Origin: Marinobacterium rhizophilum DSM 18822
GTDB taxonomy: Bacteria; Pseudomonadota; Gammaproteobacteria; Pseudomonadales; Balneatricaceae
Reading direction: 5' to 3'
Assembly: GCF_000378045.1 (NCBI RefSeq)
Contig: NZ_KB899093.1
Coordinates: 186,001-250,000 of the forward strand
DNA: 64,000 nt
Shown here: positions 1 to 8,640 of the stretch, piece after piece
Layout of the letters: each line of letters starts with the position of its first letter
How positions within the stretch are numbered: position 1 is the first letter of the stretch
Notes under the pieces: generated by a model
Database searches by the model: none
The model's input: only the letters and a program-made list of their open reading frames with translations
What the model was told of the DNA's origin: nothing
Position numbers and translations under genes: made by a program

Positions 1-402
1 TCGGTAGTGTCGATGCCGAAAGTCGAAGTTCCCGATGAGGCGCTGTCACCGGAATGCGAGGAAGGGCCCGACGGTGAGCAGGTCTGTAAGGAGGCTGACA
101 GGTCGTCTGCAGCCGCGTCCGGATCGGACCAGCCCGGGGCCGGGCAGGATGCTGCAGCAGCGCCGGTCGTTTCGGGAAAGCAAGGCGCCGAGCGCAAGGA
201 CACGTTGGAAACCGGTTTGCAGGAAATCAAGGATTACGACAAGCGCAAGCGGATCGAAGAGATTGAAAAGGAACGCGAGATTCAAAGAGTTAGACGGCTT
301 ACACCGGGTGAACGCAAACCGAATGACCCGGATATGGATCCGGTGAGGAGGATTCCGAAAACCGTGAACGAAAAGCTACGGGAAAAAAACCTCGGGGAAT
401 AG
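1..402 (+). CDS. Highly charged hypothetical protein, open at left edge
   Basis: The reading frame is open from the first base and ends at a TAG at 400-402. A GTG at 7 and an ATG at 13 are possible starts, but only a few upstream bases are visible, so the gene may begin outside the window. The product is hydrophilic, rich in Glu, Lys, Arg and Asp, and has no membrane segment or catalytic motif. Residues about 70-100 are a Lys/Glu/Arg run that could form a charged helix. It may be the tail of a longer, partly disordered protein, for example the C-terminal end of a secreted protein with a DUF4124-like or linker-like tail. I do not recognise the family. Codon use looks normal for the region. Confidence 0.55.
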   Translation, partial: SVVSMPKVEVPDEALSPECEEGPDGEQVCKEADRSSAAASGSDQPGAGQDAAAAPVVSGKQGAERKDTLETGLQEIKDYDKRKRIEEIEKEREIQRVRRLTPGERKPNDPDMDPVRRIPKTVNEKLREKNLGE

Positions 403-439
403 GAACAATAGCCTGGTGGGCGGCAGCCCCGGCTTAGTT

Positions 440-478
440 GCCTGACTGACAAACAGGTATCCCAGGTGTCAGTCAGGC
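440..478. terminator. Hairpin between convergent genes
   Basis: An 11-bp perfect inverted repeat (GCCTGACTGAC / GTCAGTCAGGC) with a 17-base loop lies between the converging genes ending at 402 and 500. It has no strong T-run, so it is either a weak bidirectional terminator or a palindromic element. Its arms resemble the palindromes at 35198 and 58514. Confidence 0.5.
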
Positions 479-499
479 CAGTATCAGCCGATCAGGCTG

Positions 500-1066
500 C
501 TACATGCTGTGCTTGCGAATGGTGCGTGCAATGCGTGTCGCATAGCGGCCGACGGCATGTTCGATAATGTCGGTATTTTTTGCCAGAAAATCCACGTCGT
601 AGTTCAGCTCTGCCAACACAAAGGCCAGGGTATTAAGGCCCTCGCTGCCGCTGCCAAAGTCTCCCCGTTCAAATGCCTGCATGACCCGTTTGAGGCCCGA
701 ATCTGCCGGCGTGAGGCGAAAGTCCGCCAGGGTATCGGTCTTTTGCAGCAGCTGGGTCACGGCGGTCTGTACCAGCGGCATGACAATGGCGCCGGCCACG
801 CTCAGGTTGGGAATTTGCAGTGCCAGGCTGCCATCATCCTGCACGCTGACGTCGCTCAGCGTGCGGTGGCCATTGGCGGTAAAGCTTTTATAACGGTTGG
901 ATGGACGTGCTTGCGGGCCGAAATAGCGTTGCAGGGGTTCCTGATCGCCGGCCTCCAGCAGGTCAGATAGCTCAATCATCCGGTGAATATCGGTGGCGAT
1001 CCAGCCCAGGCTGTGCAGATTGGCGAGGTCGCCACCCAGGTGGAGACTAACTTGTTGGTCCATCAT
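500..1066 (-). CDS. Hypothetical cytoplasmic protein
   Basis: A 188-residue protein with two in-frame ATG codons at its start (1066 and 1063), preceded by a purine-rich AGAGAAG stretch. There is no signal peptide or membrane helix. The composition is ordinary globular: a central Gly/Asp-rich beta-like part, a hydrophobic helix near residues 90-110 and a basic C-terminal tail (RIARTIRKHSM). It stands alone, converging on the gene that ends at 402. I do not recognise the family and assign no function. It is probably real, because the frame is fully open with normal codon use and the opposite-strand overlaps look like shadow frames. Confidence 0.6.
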   Translation of the reverse strand: MMDQQVSLHLGGDLANLHSLGWIATDIHRMIELSDLLEAGDQEPLQRYFGPQARPSNRYKSFTANGHRTLSDVSVQDDGSLALQIPNLSVAGAIVMPLVQTAVTQLLQKTDTLADFRLTPADSGLKRVMQAFERGDFGSGSEGLNTLAFVLAELNYDVDFLAKNTDIIEHAVGRYATRIARTIRKHSM

Positions 1067-1512
1067 TCTTCTCTAACGGTAAGCGACCTGCGATCGAACA
1101 ATGGCGAAGGGCCTGGATGATCGTGGTCTGTGCTATAGAGATTTGCCCTGTGTAGCAATCCGATACAGTCGGGCACGCCTTTCTTCGGCTAGGAGGCTGT
1201 CCGAGAATGCTGACCGTAGCGAGAACCGGCTGATTTGAGCTGGATTTTTGCGGTGTTTTAAGGCGAATAGTGGTTCTATTTAACGCAACACAGCACAAAA
1301 AACAGCCAGAGTCAGGTGGTTCGCAGTAGGTTGAGTGTTGTTGGACAGGCTCCTACGTTGAATACAACCACATTGGCTTGCTTCGGGCAACCTGCACCTG
1401 TATCACCGTCTTAACATGGCTCTGCCTGCGGACCTGTGTCCGGCAGCGTCCGGGTGGCGCAGCGGCGTTATTCATTCCAGACTATTCGATATCGCGATCC
1501 TGGAGCTTGCCG
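1067..1512. other. Gap with MITE-like element
   Basis: 446 bases between the divergent starts at 1066 (minus) and 1513 (plus). It holds the inverted-repeat element at 1190-1355. The frame at 1378-1512 is in phase with the downstream gene, but its translation looks non-coding (Cys/Leu/Arg-rich, no ribosome site). I therefore treat it as leader DNA. Confidence 0.6.
1190..1355. repeat. MITE-like element with 13-bp terminal inverted repeats
   Basis: The ends TAGGAGGCTGTCC (1190-1202) and GGACAGGCTCCTA (1343-1355) are inverted repeats matching at 12 of 13 positions around 140 bp without a coding frame. Inside, bases 1265-1282 (GAATAGTGGTTCTATTTA) recur exactly, inverted, at 35228-35245. This is the architecture of a miniature inverted-repeat element or the remains of an IS. 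No target-site duplication was established. Confidence 0.5.
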
Positions 1513-2250
1513 ATGATTCAGGTGCAATGTCGCTGTCATGGCCGACTCAATGAACTGCTGCCCCCGTCGCAACGGTGGCGTGTGCGCACGATGCATCTCA
1601 AACAGGAGATCACGCTGCAGCAGCTGCTGATCCCGCTGCACATTCCCCATCCAGAAGTCGATCTGGTGATGGTTAACGGCGCGCCGGCGCGCCTTGATTA
1701 TTGTGTTCGTCACGGCGATCAGATTCACATTTATCCCGATATCGGTGATATCGATGATGCCGCCATAGTGCCGCTGCGTGTCCGCCCGCTGCCAAGGGCA
1801 CGTTTTATCCTGGATGTGCATCTGGGGCGGCTGGCCCGGCGGTTGCGCTTGCTTGGGCTGGATTGCTGGTATAGGTCGCAGATGGATGACCGCGCCATCG
1901 TTCGGCTGGCGCGTATACAGGAGCGTGTCATTCTTACCCGCGATCGCGGCCTGTTGCAGCGGGTCGAGGTCAGCCATGGGTACTATGTGCGCGCGATCCG
2001 CCCCGAGGCGCAGCTGCGCGAGGTTCTGGCGCGCTTCGAACCCGGTCCCTGGCTGCGGCCTTTGAGCCGCTGTATGCGCTGCAACGGGCTGATCGAGACG
2101 ATGTCCGGGGAAGAGGTACAGCGCCTGTCACGGCCCGATCTGGAACGTGAGTTCAGCGTCATTTATCGCTGCGTCGGTTGCCACCAGCTGTACTGGCAGG
2201 GCAGTCATTATGAGCAGCTGCGCAAGTATGTGGATCAACTGCTGAGCTGA
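1513..2250 (+). CDS. Mut7-C RNase-domain protein with N-terminal ubiquitin-like domain
   Basis: 245 residues from ATG 1513, chosen because TGGAGC precedes it and the homologous-looking protein begins there. Residues about 1-85 resemble the beta-grasp (ThiS/ubiquitin-like) domain often fused to Mut7-C. From about residue 95 comes the PIN-like Mut7-C domain: an acidic residue in the FILDVHLGRLARRLR segment, then ILTRDRGLL. The C-terminus carries a zinc ribbon made of two CxxC pairs (CMRC and CVGC). The family is predicted to be an RNase; the substrate is unknown. It is a single-gene unit that converges on the peroxiredoxin gene. Confidence 0.85.
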   Translation: MIQVQCRCHGRLNELLPPSQRWRVRTMHLKQEITLQQLLIPLHIPHPEVDLVMVNGAPARLDYCVRHGDQIHIYPDIGDIDDAAIVPLRVRPLPRARFILDVHLGRLARRLRLLGLDCWYRSQMDDRAIVRLARIQERVILTRDRGLLQRVEVSHGYYVRAIRPEAQLREVLARFEPGPWLRPLSRCMRCNGLIETMSGEEVQRLSRPDLEREFSVIYRCVGCHQLYWQGSHYEQLRKYVDQLLS

Positions 2251-2259
2251 GGCACAAGG

Positions 2260-2289
2260 CCCGGCGGGTGCAGGCGAGCGCCCGCCGGG
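2260..2289. terminator. Bidirectional GC-rich hairpin
   Basis: CCCGGCGGG (2260-2268) and CCCGCCGGG (2281-2289) form a 9-bp stem with a 12-base loop between the convergent stop codons at 2250 and 2296. There is no T-run, so terminator strength is uncertain. Confidence 0.55.
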
Positions 2290-2295
2290 GCTGGT

Positions 2296-2952
2296 TCATT
2301 TGGGTTGCGGCACGATGCGCAGGTAGGGTTTGGGGGCTTTCCAGCCGGTTGGGAATCTGCGTTTGGCTTCTTCGTCGGTCACGGCCGGCACAATGATGAC
2401 ATCCTGACCGTGTTTCCAGTTCACCGGTGTGGCGACCTTGTGCAGGGCCGTCAGCTGGCAGGAATCGAGCAGGCGCAGCACTTCATCGAAGTTGCGGCCG
2501 GTGCTCATCGGGTAGGTGAGCATGGCCTTGACCTTCTTGTCGGGGCCGATCAGAAAGACGGAACGAATCGTCGCGTTGTCGGCGGCGGTGCGTGCCTTGT
2601 CGCCGCTGGCATTGGGGTGAATCATGTCATACAGCTTGGCCACCTTGAGATCGGGGTCGCCGATCATCGGATAGTTCACGGCGTGGCCCTGGGTTTCCTC
2701 GATATCGCCCATCCAGGCGTGATGATCGCTCACCGGATCAATGCTCAGGCCGATGATCTTGCAGTTGCGCTTGTCGAATTCGGGCTTGAGTTTGGCCATG
2801 TAGCCAAGCTCGGTGGTGCACACCGGGGTGAAGTCCTTGGGGTGGGAAAACAGGATGGCCCAGCTGTCGCCAATCCATTGGTGAAAGTGAATCGGGCCTT
2901 CGGTTGTGTCTGCGGTGAAGTCCGGGGCTTCGTCGCCAATTCGAACAGCCAT
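2296..2952 (-). CDS. 1-Cys peroxiredoxin (Prx6 type)
   Basis: 218 residues, full length for the Prx6/AhpC-TSA family. The enzyme reduces hydrogen peroxide and organic peroxides in the cytoplasm. The peroxidatic cysteine is C45 in the motif DFTPVCTTE, with the supporting Thr and Pro in place. The C-terminal dimerisation extension typical of Prx6 runs from about residue 165 (YPMSTGRNFDEVLR onward). An AGGAGA ribosome site lies just upstream (the complement of TTCTCCT at 2957). It appears to be a single-gene unit. The electron donor cannot be told from sequence. Confidence 0.9.
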   Translation of the reverse strand: MAVRIGDEAPDFTADTTEGPIHFHQWIGDSWAILFSHPKDFTPVCTTELGYMAKLKPEFDKRNCKIIGLSIDPVSDHHAWMGDIEETQGHAVNYPMIGDPDLKVAKLYDMIHPNASGDKARTAADNATIRSVFLIGPDKKVKAMLTYPMSTGRNFDEVLRLLDSCQLTALHKVATPVNWKHGQDVIIVPAVTDEEAKRRFPTGWKAPKPYLRIVPQPK

Positions 2953-3044
2953 GATTGTTCTCCTTGTTTGCGGTTTGATGAGGGGATTTGAACCCTGTGT
3001 AGTTATAGTCGAGTCCCTGGCGTTGTACTTCGCTCAAGTTCAGT

Positions 3045-4073
3045 TTATGCGATCTGCAACACCTTGGCGCCGCGCACCCGCCGTGTTTTCAACTCGATCA
3101 GGGCACGGTTGGCATCGGCCAGGTCGAACAGCTCGATTTCGGGGTCAATGCCGGCATCGACAGCCAGCTGCAAAAACTCGCTGACGTCACGCCGCGCCAC
3201 GTTGGCGACCGACTTGATCTCCTTTTCCATCCACAGGTGGCTGGGATAGTCCAGTTGCAGCAAGGCCGACTTGTCCGCGTCTTCCTTGCGAATGGCATTG
3301 ATCACCAGACGGCCGCCCGGCGCAAGGCACTTCATGGCAGCAACAATGGGTGTCCAGACCGGGGTTGTGTCGATGATCGCATCCAGCAGCCGGGGCGGCT
3401 TATCCAGCGTATCACCGGCCCAGCAGGCGCCGAGCGACAGCGCAAAACGGCGTTCTTGCGGGTTGCGGGCGAAGATATAGATATCGCTGTCCGGTATCTG
3501 GTGTCTGGCCAGTTGCAGCACCAGGTGGGCTGAGGCGCCAAAGCCTGTCAGGCCCAGCCGCTGGCCGTTTTGCAGCCCGCTCAGGCGTAGCGAGCGGTAA
3601 CCAATGGCACCGGCGCACAGCAGCGGTGCCGCCTGCACATCGGTCAGTTGATCGGGCACTGGATAGGCGAAATGCTGATCAATCACCATGCTCTGGGCAT
3701 AACCGCCGTCGATATCGCGCCCGGTGGCGTGAAACTCGGCACAGAGGTTTTCGTCGCCGGCCTGACAGTGCGGGCAGTTGCCGCAGCTTGAGGCGATCCA
3801 GCCAACACCGAGCCGGTCGCCGACCTGGTGTTCGGTGACTTTTGAGCCGCAGGCGATGACCCGCCCAACCGCCTGATGGCCGAGCACTCTTGGCAGGCTC
3901 GTGGGGGGCGTGCGACCTTCGATCTCGTCGAGTTCCGTATGGCAGACACCGCAGGCCGAGACCTGCAACAGGACTTCCTGCGGGCCGGGTTGCGGCTCGG
4001 GCCATTCAACCAGCCGCAGCGGTGTGGCGTTTTCGGTCACGGGCATCAGTTTTTCGAGCAGCATGGCGTTCAT
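3045..4073 (-). CDS. Zinc-dependent alcohol dehydrogenase family protein
   Basis: 342 residues from ATG 4073, with AGGA about 8 bases upstream; the longer open frame to 4433 has no ribosome site and overlaps the divergent gene. The medium-chain dehydrogenase fold is clear. Catalytic zinc ligands are C44 (GVCHTE) and H66 (LGHQ, Gln in place of the usual Glu). The structural zinc loop has four Cys (SCGNCPHCQAGDENLC). A Rossmann region near residues 170-200 contains LTGFGASAHLV. It oxidises or reduces an alcohol or aldehyde with NAD(P); the substrate is unknown. It is divergent from the DUF294 gene, with about 150 bases of shared promoter region. Confidence 0.88.
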   Translation of the reverse strand: MNAMLLEKLMPVTENATPLRLVEWPEPQPGPQEVLLQVSACGVCHTELDEIEGRTPPTSLPRVLGHQAVGRVIACGSKVTEHQVGDRLGVGWIASSCGNCPHCQAGDENLCAEFHATGRDIDGGYAQSMVIDQHFAYPVPDQLTDVQAAPLLCAGAIGYRSLRLSGLQNGQRLGLTGFGASAHLVLQLARHQIPDSDIYIFARNPQERRFALSLGACWAGDTLDKPPRLLDAIIDTTPVWTPIVAAMKCLAPGGRLVINAIRKEDADKSALLQLDYPSHLWMEKEIKSVANVARRDVSEFLQLAVDAGIDPEIELFDLADANRALIELKTRRVRGAKVLQIA

Positions 4074-4227
4074 GTATCTGTCCTGGCGCAGGCCTGTGAA
4101 GCGCTTTATGCACAGTATGGCAGAGTGGAATAAGGGCGTGCCTGGGTCGAGGTTCCGTGCTGCATTCTGTACTCGGGTGACTGGCATATACTCAGTAGAC
4201 TGTTGTCTGGTGCGGAGTTTTCTGGCT

Positions 4228-5361
4228 ATGCCCAACTCGGTAAGACCCTCTTCCTGGCGCACGCTGTTTGTGCATGACCGCTGGCCGGCATACCGAGACT
4301 GGCCGGATTTGCTGGGGCCGCTGCACGAAGCGTTCGAATGCCTCGGCCCCGATCCGCTGCCCGCCCGTACCAAGGCGTGGCAGCCCGACCTGGCCCGGGC
4401 ACTGCTGCAACTCGATCTGCCGCCCTGGCGCATCAGCCAGCTGCTCAGTGACCATAACGACTGGCTGTATCGCAGGGCAATACGGGATGCGCTGGCCGAA
4501 ATGGCGCAGCAGGGCTGGGGAGAACCGCCCTGTGGTTTCTGCGTTCTGTGCCTGGGATCCGGGGGGCGGCATGAAAGCCTGCTCGGTCCGGATCAGGACA
4601 ACGCCATGATCATCGAGGACTATCCGGATGCGCGCCACATGGCCATCGATACCTGGTTTCAGTCGCTGGGCGAGCGTTTTACGGCGCGCCTGGATGATTA
4701 CGGTATTGCCCTGTGCAACGGCAATGTCATGGCGCGCTGGCCGTCATGGCGCAAGCGCAGCAGCGAATGGCAGCATCAGCTGCAACTCTGGACGGGCCGG
4801 CGGGTCGTCAAGCTGGTGCAACTGTCCAACATCCTGCTGGACTTTTCCCCGGTGTACGGTGATGCCGCTCTGGCGGCACGCCTGCGTGCCGAGGCGCTGG
4901 CGCTGATGCCCCGCGCCGGGCTCTTTCTGCACGAGATGGCGACGCTGCTGGATGAAACGCCGGTGGCGCTGGACCGTTTCGACCGGCTGCGGGGCAATGG
5001 CAAGGATGCGCCCCATGGCAAGGCACTTAATCTCAAGGCGCAGGGGTTACTGGTACTGCAGGGGTCGGCCCGGCTACTGGCGCTGGTGCACGGCGTGGAT
5101 GCGGTGGATACGCGCGCGCGGCTCCGGGCGCTGGTCGACCGGGGCGTGCTGGATGCTGCCCTGGCGCGGCGACTGGAAGGTGCGCTGAACGGCCTGCAGG
5201 CGCTGCTGTTGCAGGCGCAGCTGGCAGCAGTGGCGGCGGGGCGGGTGCCCGATTGCTGGGTCGATCTGGATCAGCTGGATGCCGACGACCGTCACCGGCT
5301 GCGCCAGGATATGCTGGCCATTCGGGATTGCCAGCGTCTGGCCAGGGCCGCAATAAAATAG
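4228..5361 (+). CDS. DUF294 putative nucleotidyltransferase
   Basis: 377 residues from ATG 4228, with GGAG about 11 bases upstream. The motif GSGGRHESLLGPDQDNA matches the GlnD-like nucleotidyltransferase core of DUF294 proteins, in which Gly-Ser and the following Asp residues bind nucleotide and metal. The second half (from about residue 230) is the helical DUF294_C substrate-binding region. Family members usually carry N-terminal cNMP and CBS domains; these are absent here, leaving only about 90 leader residues. In Pseudomonas and relatives DUF294 genes sit beside the symporter-kinase/exonuclease genes seen here at 5605-11049, so a role in that regulatory circuit is inferred. The gene converges on the kinase gene. 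Confidence 0.8.
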   Translation: MPNSVRPSSWRTLFVHDRWPAYRDWPDLLGPLHEAFECLGPDPLPARTKAWQPDLARALLQLDLPPWRISQLLSDHNDWLYRRAIRDALAEMAQQGWGEPPCGFCVLCLGSGGRHESLLGPDQDNAMIIEDYPDARHMAIDTWFQSLGERFTARLDDYGIALCNGNVMARWPSWRKRSSEWQHQLQLWTGRRVVKLVQLSNILLDFSPVYGDAALAARLRAEALALMPRAGLFLHEMATLLDETPVALDRFDRLRGNGKDAPHGKALNLKAQGLLVLQGSARLLALVHGVDAVDTRARLRALVDRGVLDAALARRLEGALNGLQALLLQAQLAAVAAGRVPDCWVDLDQLDADDRHRLRQDMLAIRDCQRLARAAIK

Positions 5362-5604
5362 GTGCGTCGCGGATTCGTCACGATTCGTCACGGATTAGGG
5401 GGGAGAGCAGGATAAGAGCTCGTTTTGGTGTTTCGAATCAGAAGCGTGGCATTTGGCGTCGCTGATGGATTGATGGATTGATGGGCTGCGCCGCGTGAAC
5501 TCCGCTGCCGATTGCCAGCAAAGCAGCGTTGCGGCTCCATCCATCATACAAAGTTACTCGCGCTCGGCCCGGGCGGATGCCGAATGATCCCGCCGGGTGA
5601 ATGG
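5362..5604. other. Intergenic region with short direct repeats
   Basis: 243 bases between convergent genes. It contains GATTCGTCAC repeated in tandem (5372-5391) and an ATTGATGG-type tandem near 5462-5482. I see no clear hairpin terminator and no gene. Confidence 0.4.
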
Positions 5605-8373
5605 TCAGCTTGCGGTCAGCCATTCGGTGTCAGCACTGCGCTCGGGTGCCCGGGGAAGTTCGATGACAAAACGGGCGCCACTGAGCCGGGTGCCCGACTC
5701 GATCCACAGGCGCCCGCCAAGGTGGGCGATAATGCCGCGGCTGATCGGCAATCCAAGACCAGTACCACGGGGGCGCTTGCCGTAGTTCTGGTCATTGTTT
5801 TCCAGCTGATGAAACTTTTCGAACACGCGTTCGCGCTCCGATTCCGTAATGCCCTCACCATTATCCTCCACCGACAGTCGCCAGTGCTGCTTGTAGGGTT
5901 CAAGGCAAAGCCGTGCCTTGCCTGCGTTTGGGGCGGCAAACTTGCTGGCGTTATCGAGCAGGTTGATGATGACCTGTTGCAACCGGTCAGGATCGGCGGT
6001 GACCGGTGCAGTCTCGTCGGGCAGGTCCAGCTCCAGGCTCAGGCCCCGTTCTGCACACAGATGGCTGACGGCTTCGGCCGACTCGCGTGCCAGCCGGGTG
6101 AGATCCAGCCACTGGGGCTTCAGGGTCATGCGGCCGGATTCAAGCCGGGCCAGGTCGAGGATCTCTTCTATCAGGCGCGACAGGCGCTCGCTTTCGCGCA
6201 CGACAATCGACAGGAAATGGCTGCGCTGCTCGGTGTCCATATCGGGCGTATCGCGCAGAATCTCGGCGAAGGCGCGAATCGAGGTGAGCGGCGTGCGCAG
6301 CTCGTGACTGACCATGGCGACGAACTCGTCCTTGAGGCGGTCCAGCTCACGCAGCTGCTCGTTGGCGTGTCGAAGCTCCGCGCCGATGGCGGCCAGTTCA
6401 CTGGATTTCTGTTCCAGTTGCCGGTTGTATTCCAGGGTCTGGGACGTGGTGTCCAGCAGACTCAGCACCGCTTCCAGGTCCAGCGCTTCGCCGCGTACCA
6501 CCGAGTTGATCAGAATGCGCGCGGAGGCCCCCCCCAGTGCGCCGGCCAGGGCGTGCTCGGCCTCGCGGACCAGCTGGGGCGGCGCAGGCGTTGCGTCATC
6601 GGCGGGCGCCGTGCTGTCCTGTGCGGTGCTGTGCAGGATGCGCGCCGTGGCGGCGGCCCCCAGGTAACGGTGCAGCAGGCGCCGAAGCTCGCCCAGGCTG
6701 GTCTGCCCTCGCCACAATGGGATCTGCATCTGGCCTTCGTGCAGCGCGCCGGTAAAGAGCGCGGCCTGCGTCTGCTCCAGCTGGCTCTGGCGGCAGAACA
6801 GGGATACCCCCAGTAACAGGCCCACATTCACCAGCAGGCTCCAGAACAACCCGTGGCTGTAAATATCCCAGCCTTCCAGGCCGAACAGTGCGTAGGGCCG
6901 CAGCCAGTGAATGCCCCAGGGGCCGTCGGTCAGCAAAGAGGCATCGAGCCAGCCGGATTGTGCAAAGCCTGGCAGCAGCAGGGTATGCAGCCAGACGGCA
7001 AAGCCGCCGAGCATACCGGCGGCGGCTCCCAGACGCGCAGCACCGCGCCAGTAAAGCCCGATCAGCAGTGCCGGGGCGAACTGGGCGGCGGCCGTGAAGG
7101 ACACCAGCCCGATCGTTACCAGGCTATAGGATTCGCCTATCAGGGCGTGATAGAGGTAGCCCAGCAGCAGGATCAGCACGATGGCGATGCGCCGAATGCC
7201 CAGCAGAGCGCCGCTGAAATCCTGGTAGCTTTCAAGGTGCAGGCGACGCATGCGCAGCAGCATCGGCATGATCAGGTGATTGCTGACCATGGTGGAGAGC
7301 GCAATGGTCTCGACAATCATCATGCCGGTGGCAGCGGAAAGCCCGCCAATAAATGCCAGCCCCGGCAACCAGTCCGATCCACCCACAAGCCCGACCGTCA
7401 GCACAAAGCTGTCCGGCGACTGGGCGCTTTCACCCAACAGGGTGCCGGCCAGGGCTATGGGCAGTACAAACAGGTTGATGACCAGCAGATAGAGCGGAAA
7501 CAGCCAGCAGGCGCGCCTGATATGACGTTCATCGACATTTTCCACCACCAGCACCTGGAATTGACGCGGCAGGGTCAAAAAGGCCAGCGCCGCCAGCACC
7601 AGGGTGCTCACCCAGCCAATGGCGCCACCGGGCACGGCATCCAGCGTGAAATGCTGCGCCAGGCCCGGCACCTGCGCTGCACGGTTCAGCAGGTCGCCGG
7701 GTCCATCGAAGAGCCAGAACACCACGAACAGCCCCACGCTGCAAAAGGCCAGCAGCTTGATGACCGACTCAAAGGCGATGGCTGTCACCATGCCCTCGTG
7801 GCGCTCGCTGGCATCCAGCTGCCGGGTACCAAACAGAATAATAAACACCGACAGTACCAGGGCGACCCAGAGCGACTTGTCGGTCCAGAAGGGGGCTTCG
7901 GCCAGGAGCGGTACCGGTGAGTCGGGGAACTGCGTCACCACCGCATAGCTGTAGGTAATGGCCTTAAGCTGCAGCGCGATGTAGGGCATGATGCCGATCA
8001 CTGCAATCAGCGTCACCAGCGCCCCGAGCCAGCCACTCTTGCCATAGCGGGCGCTGATAAAGTCTGCAATGGAGGTAATGCGCTGGGCGCGGGCGATCAG
8101 TACCATGCGCCGAATCAGCAGCCAGCCCAGCAACATCACCAGGGTCGGGCCCAGGTAGATGGTCAGGAAAGCGGGGCCATACTGGGCGGCCCGGCCGACG
8201 CTGCCGTAAAAGGTCCAGGCGGAGCAGTACACGGCAATGGACAGCGTATAGACCAGGGGCGAGCCGATGACCGAACGTCCGGCCTTGGCGCGCTGATCAG
8301 CCCAGGCCGCAATGACGAACAGCAGCCCCAGGTAGCCAAAGGCGACGACGAGCAAAAGCGCTTCAAATGTCAT
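5605..8373 (-). CDS. Na+/solute symporter-sensor histidine kinase fusion (CrbS/CbrA-like)
   Basis: 922 residues. The first ~500 are a sodium:solute symporter of about 13 membrane helices, with the family's early SAWTFYGSVGRAAQYGP segment. A coiled linker at about 640-680 leads to a histidine kinase: phospho-accepting H690 in SHELRTPLTS, N box (NLLDNASKFA), G1 (VEDNGEGI) and G2 (GTGLGLPIS). In CrbS and CbrA a transporter-like module is coupled to autophosphorylation; CrbS controls acetyl-CoA synthetase in the acetate switch. Gene order (receiver, exonuclease, small membrane protein, kinase) supports a CrbS-type role, but the ligand is inferred. Unlike some relatives there is no C-terminal receiver domain. 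Confidence 0.9.
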   Translation of the reverse strand: MTFEALLLVVAFGYLGLLFVIAAWADQRAKAGRSVIGSPLVYTLSIAVYCSAWTFYGSVGRAAQYGPAFLTIYLGPTLVMLLGWLLIRRMVLIARAQRITSIADFISARYGKSGWLGALVTLIAVIGIMPYIALQLKAITYSYAVVTQFPDSPVPLLAEAPFWTDKSLWVALVLSVFIILFGTRQLDASERHEGMVTAIAFESVIKLLAFCSVGLFVVFWLFDGPGDLLNRAAQVPGLAQHFTLDAVPGGAIGWVSTLVLAALAFLTLPRQFQVLVVENVDERHIRRACWLFPLYLLVINLFVLPIALAGTLLGESAQSPDSFVLTVGLVGGSDWLPGLAFIGGLSAATGMMIVETIALSTMVSNHLIMPMLLRMRRLHLESYQDFSGALLGIRRIAIVLILLLGYLYHALIGESYSLVTIGLVSFTAAAQFAPALLIGLYWRGAARLGAAAGMLGGFAVWLHTLLLPGFAQSGWLDASLLTDGPWGIHWLRPYALFGLEGWDIYSHGLFWSLLVNVGLLLGVSLFCRQSQLEQTQAALFTGALHEGQMQIPLWRGQTSLGELRRLLHRYLGAAATARILHSTAQDSTAPADDATPAPPQLVREAEHALAGALGGASARILINSVVRGEALDLEAVLSLLDTTSQTLEYNRQLEQKSSELAAIGAELRHANEQLRELDRLKDEFVAMVSHELRTPLTSIRAFAEILRDTPDMDTEQRSHFLSIVVRESERLSRLIEEILDLARLESGRMTLKPQWLDLTRLARESAEAVSHLCAERGLSLELDLPDETAPVTADPDRLQQVIINLLDNASKFAAPNAGKARLCLEPYKQHWRLSVEDNGEGITESERERVFEKFHQLENNDQNYGKRPRGTGLGLPISRGIIAHLGGRLWIESGTRLSGARFVIELPRAPERSADTEWLTAS

Positions 8374-8439
8374 GGCCGCCTTACCCTGTCTCTGGCGCTG
8401 GCTGCCATGGGAGCTTCCATGGCCAGTGTAACTGACCGG

Positions 8440-8640
8440 TTACTCTGCATCATCGCGCTCCAGTATGAGTGCGGCCAGCAGGATCACCAGCCCCCAGGCG
8501 GCAAACAGGTAAAGCGACAGCGATGACAGGCCGTTGTCGAGCGGCCGGTCAAACAGCCCCAGCAGTGGCGGGGTAAACAGCAAGGCGGCGAGCAGCGTGA
8601 CGGCGATCAGACGGGGCGTTTGCGAGGGTGGTCGTATCAT
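8440..8640 (-). CDS. Two-helix small membrane protein
   Basis: 66 residues with two hydrophobic helices (about 10-28 and 42-60) and an acidic C-terminus (LERDDAE). Its ATG overlaps the stop of the exonuclease gene as ATGA, a classic translational coupling, and the kinase gene follows 66 bases later. Similar short proteins occur upstream of symporter-kinases in related bacteria; small DUF4212-like proteins also pair with such symporters, but I cannot assign this one to that family. An accessory subunit for the symporter-kinase is inferred from position. Confidence 0.7.
   Translation of the reverse strand: MIRPPSQTPRLIAVTLLAALLFTPPLLGLFDRPLDNGLSSLSLYLFAAWGLVILLAALILERDDAE

Noticed and set aside
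5512-6816. Long plus-strand open frame opposite the histidine kinase
   Set aside because: Shadow of the kinase gene; Gln/Arg/Gly-rich and without motifs.
6853-7920. Plus-strand open frame opposite the symporter domain
   Set aside because: Gln/His/Gly-rich shadow of the opposite-strand gene.
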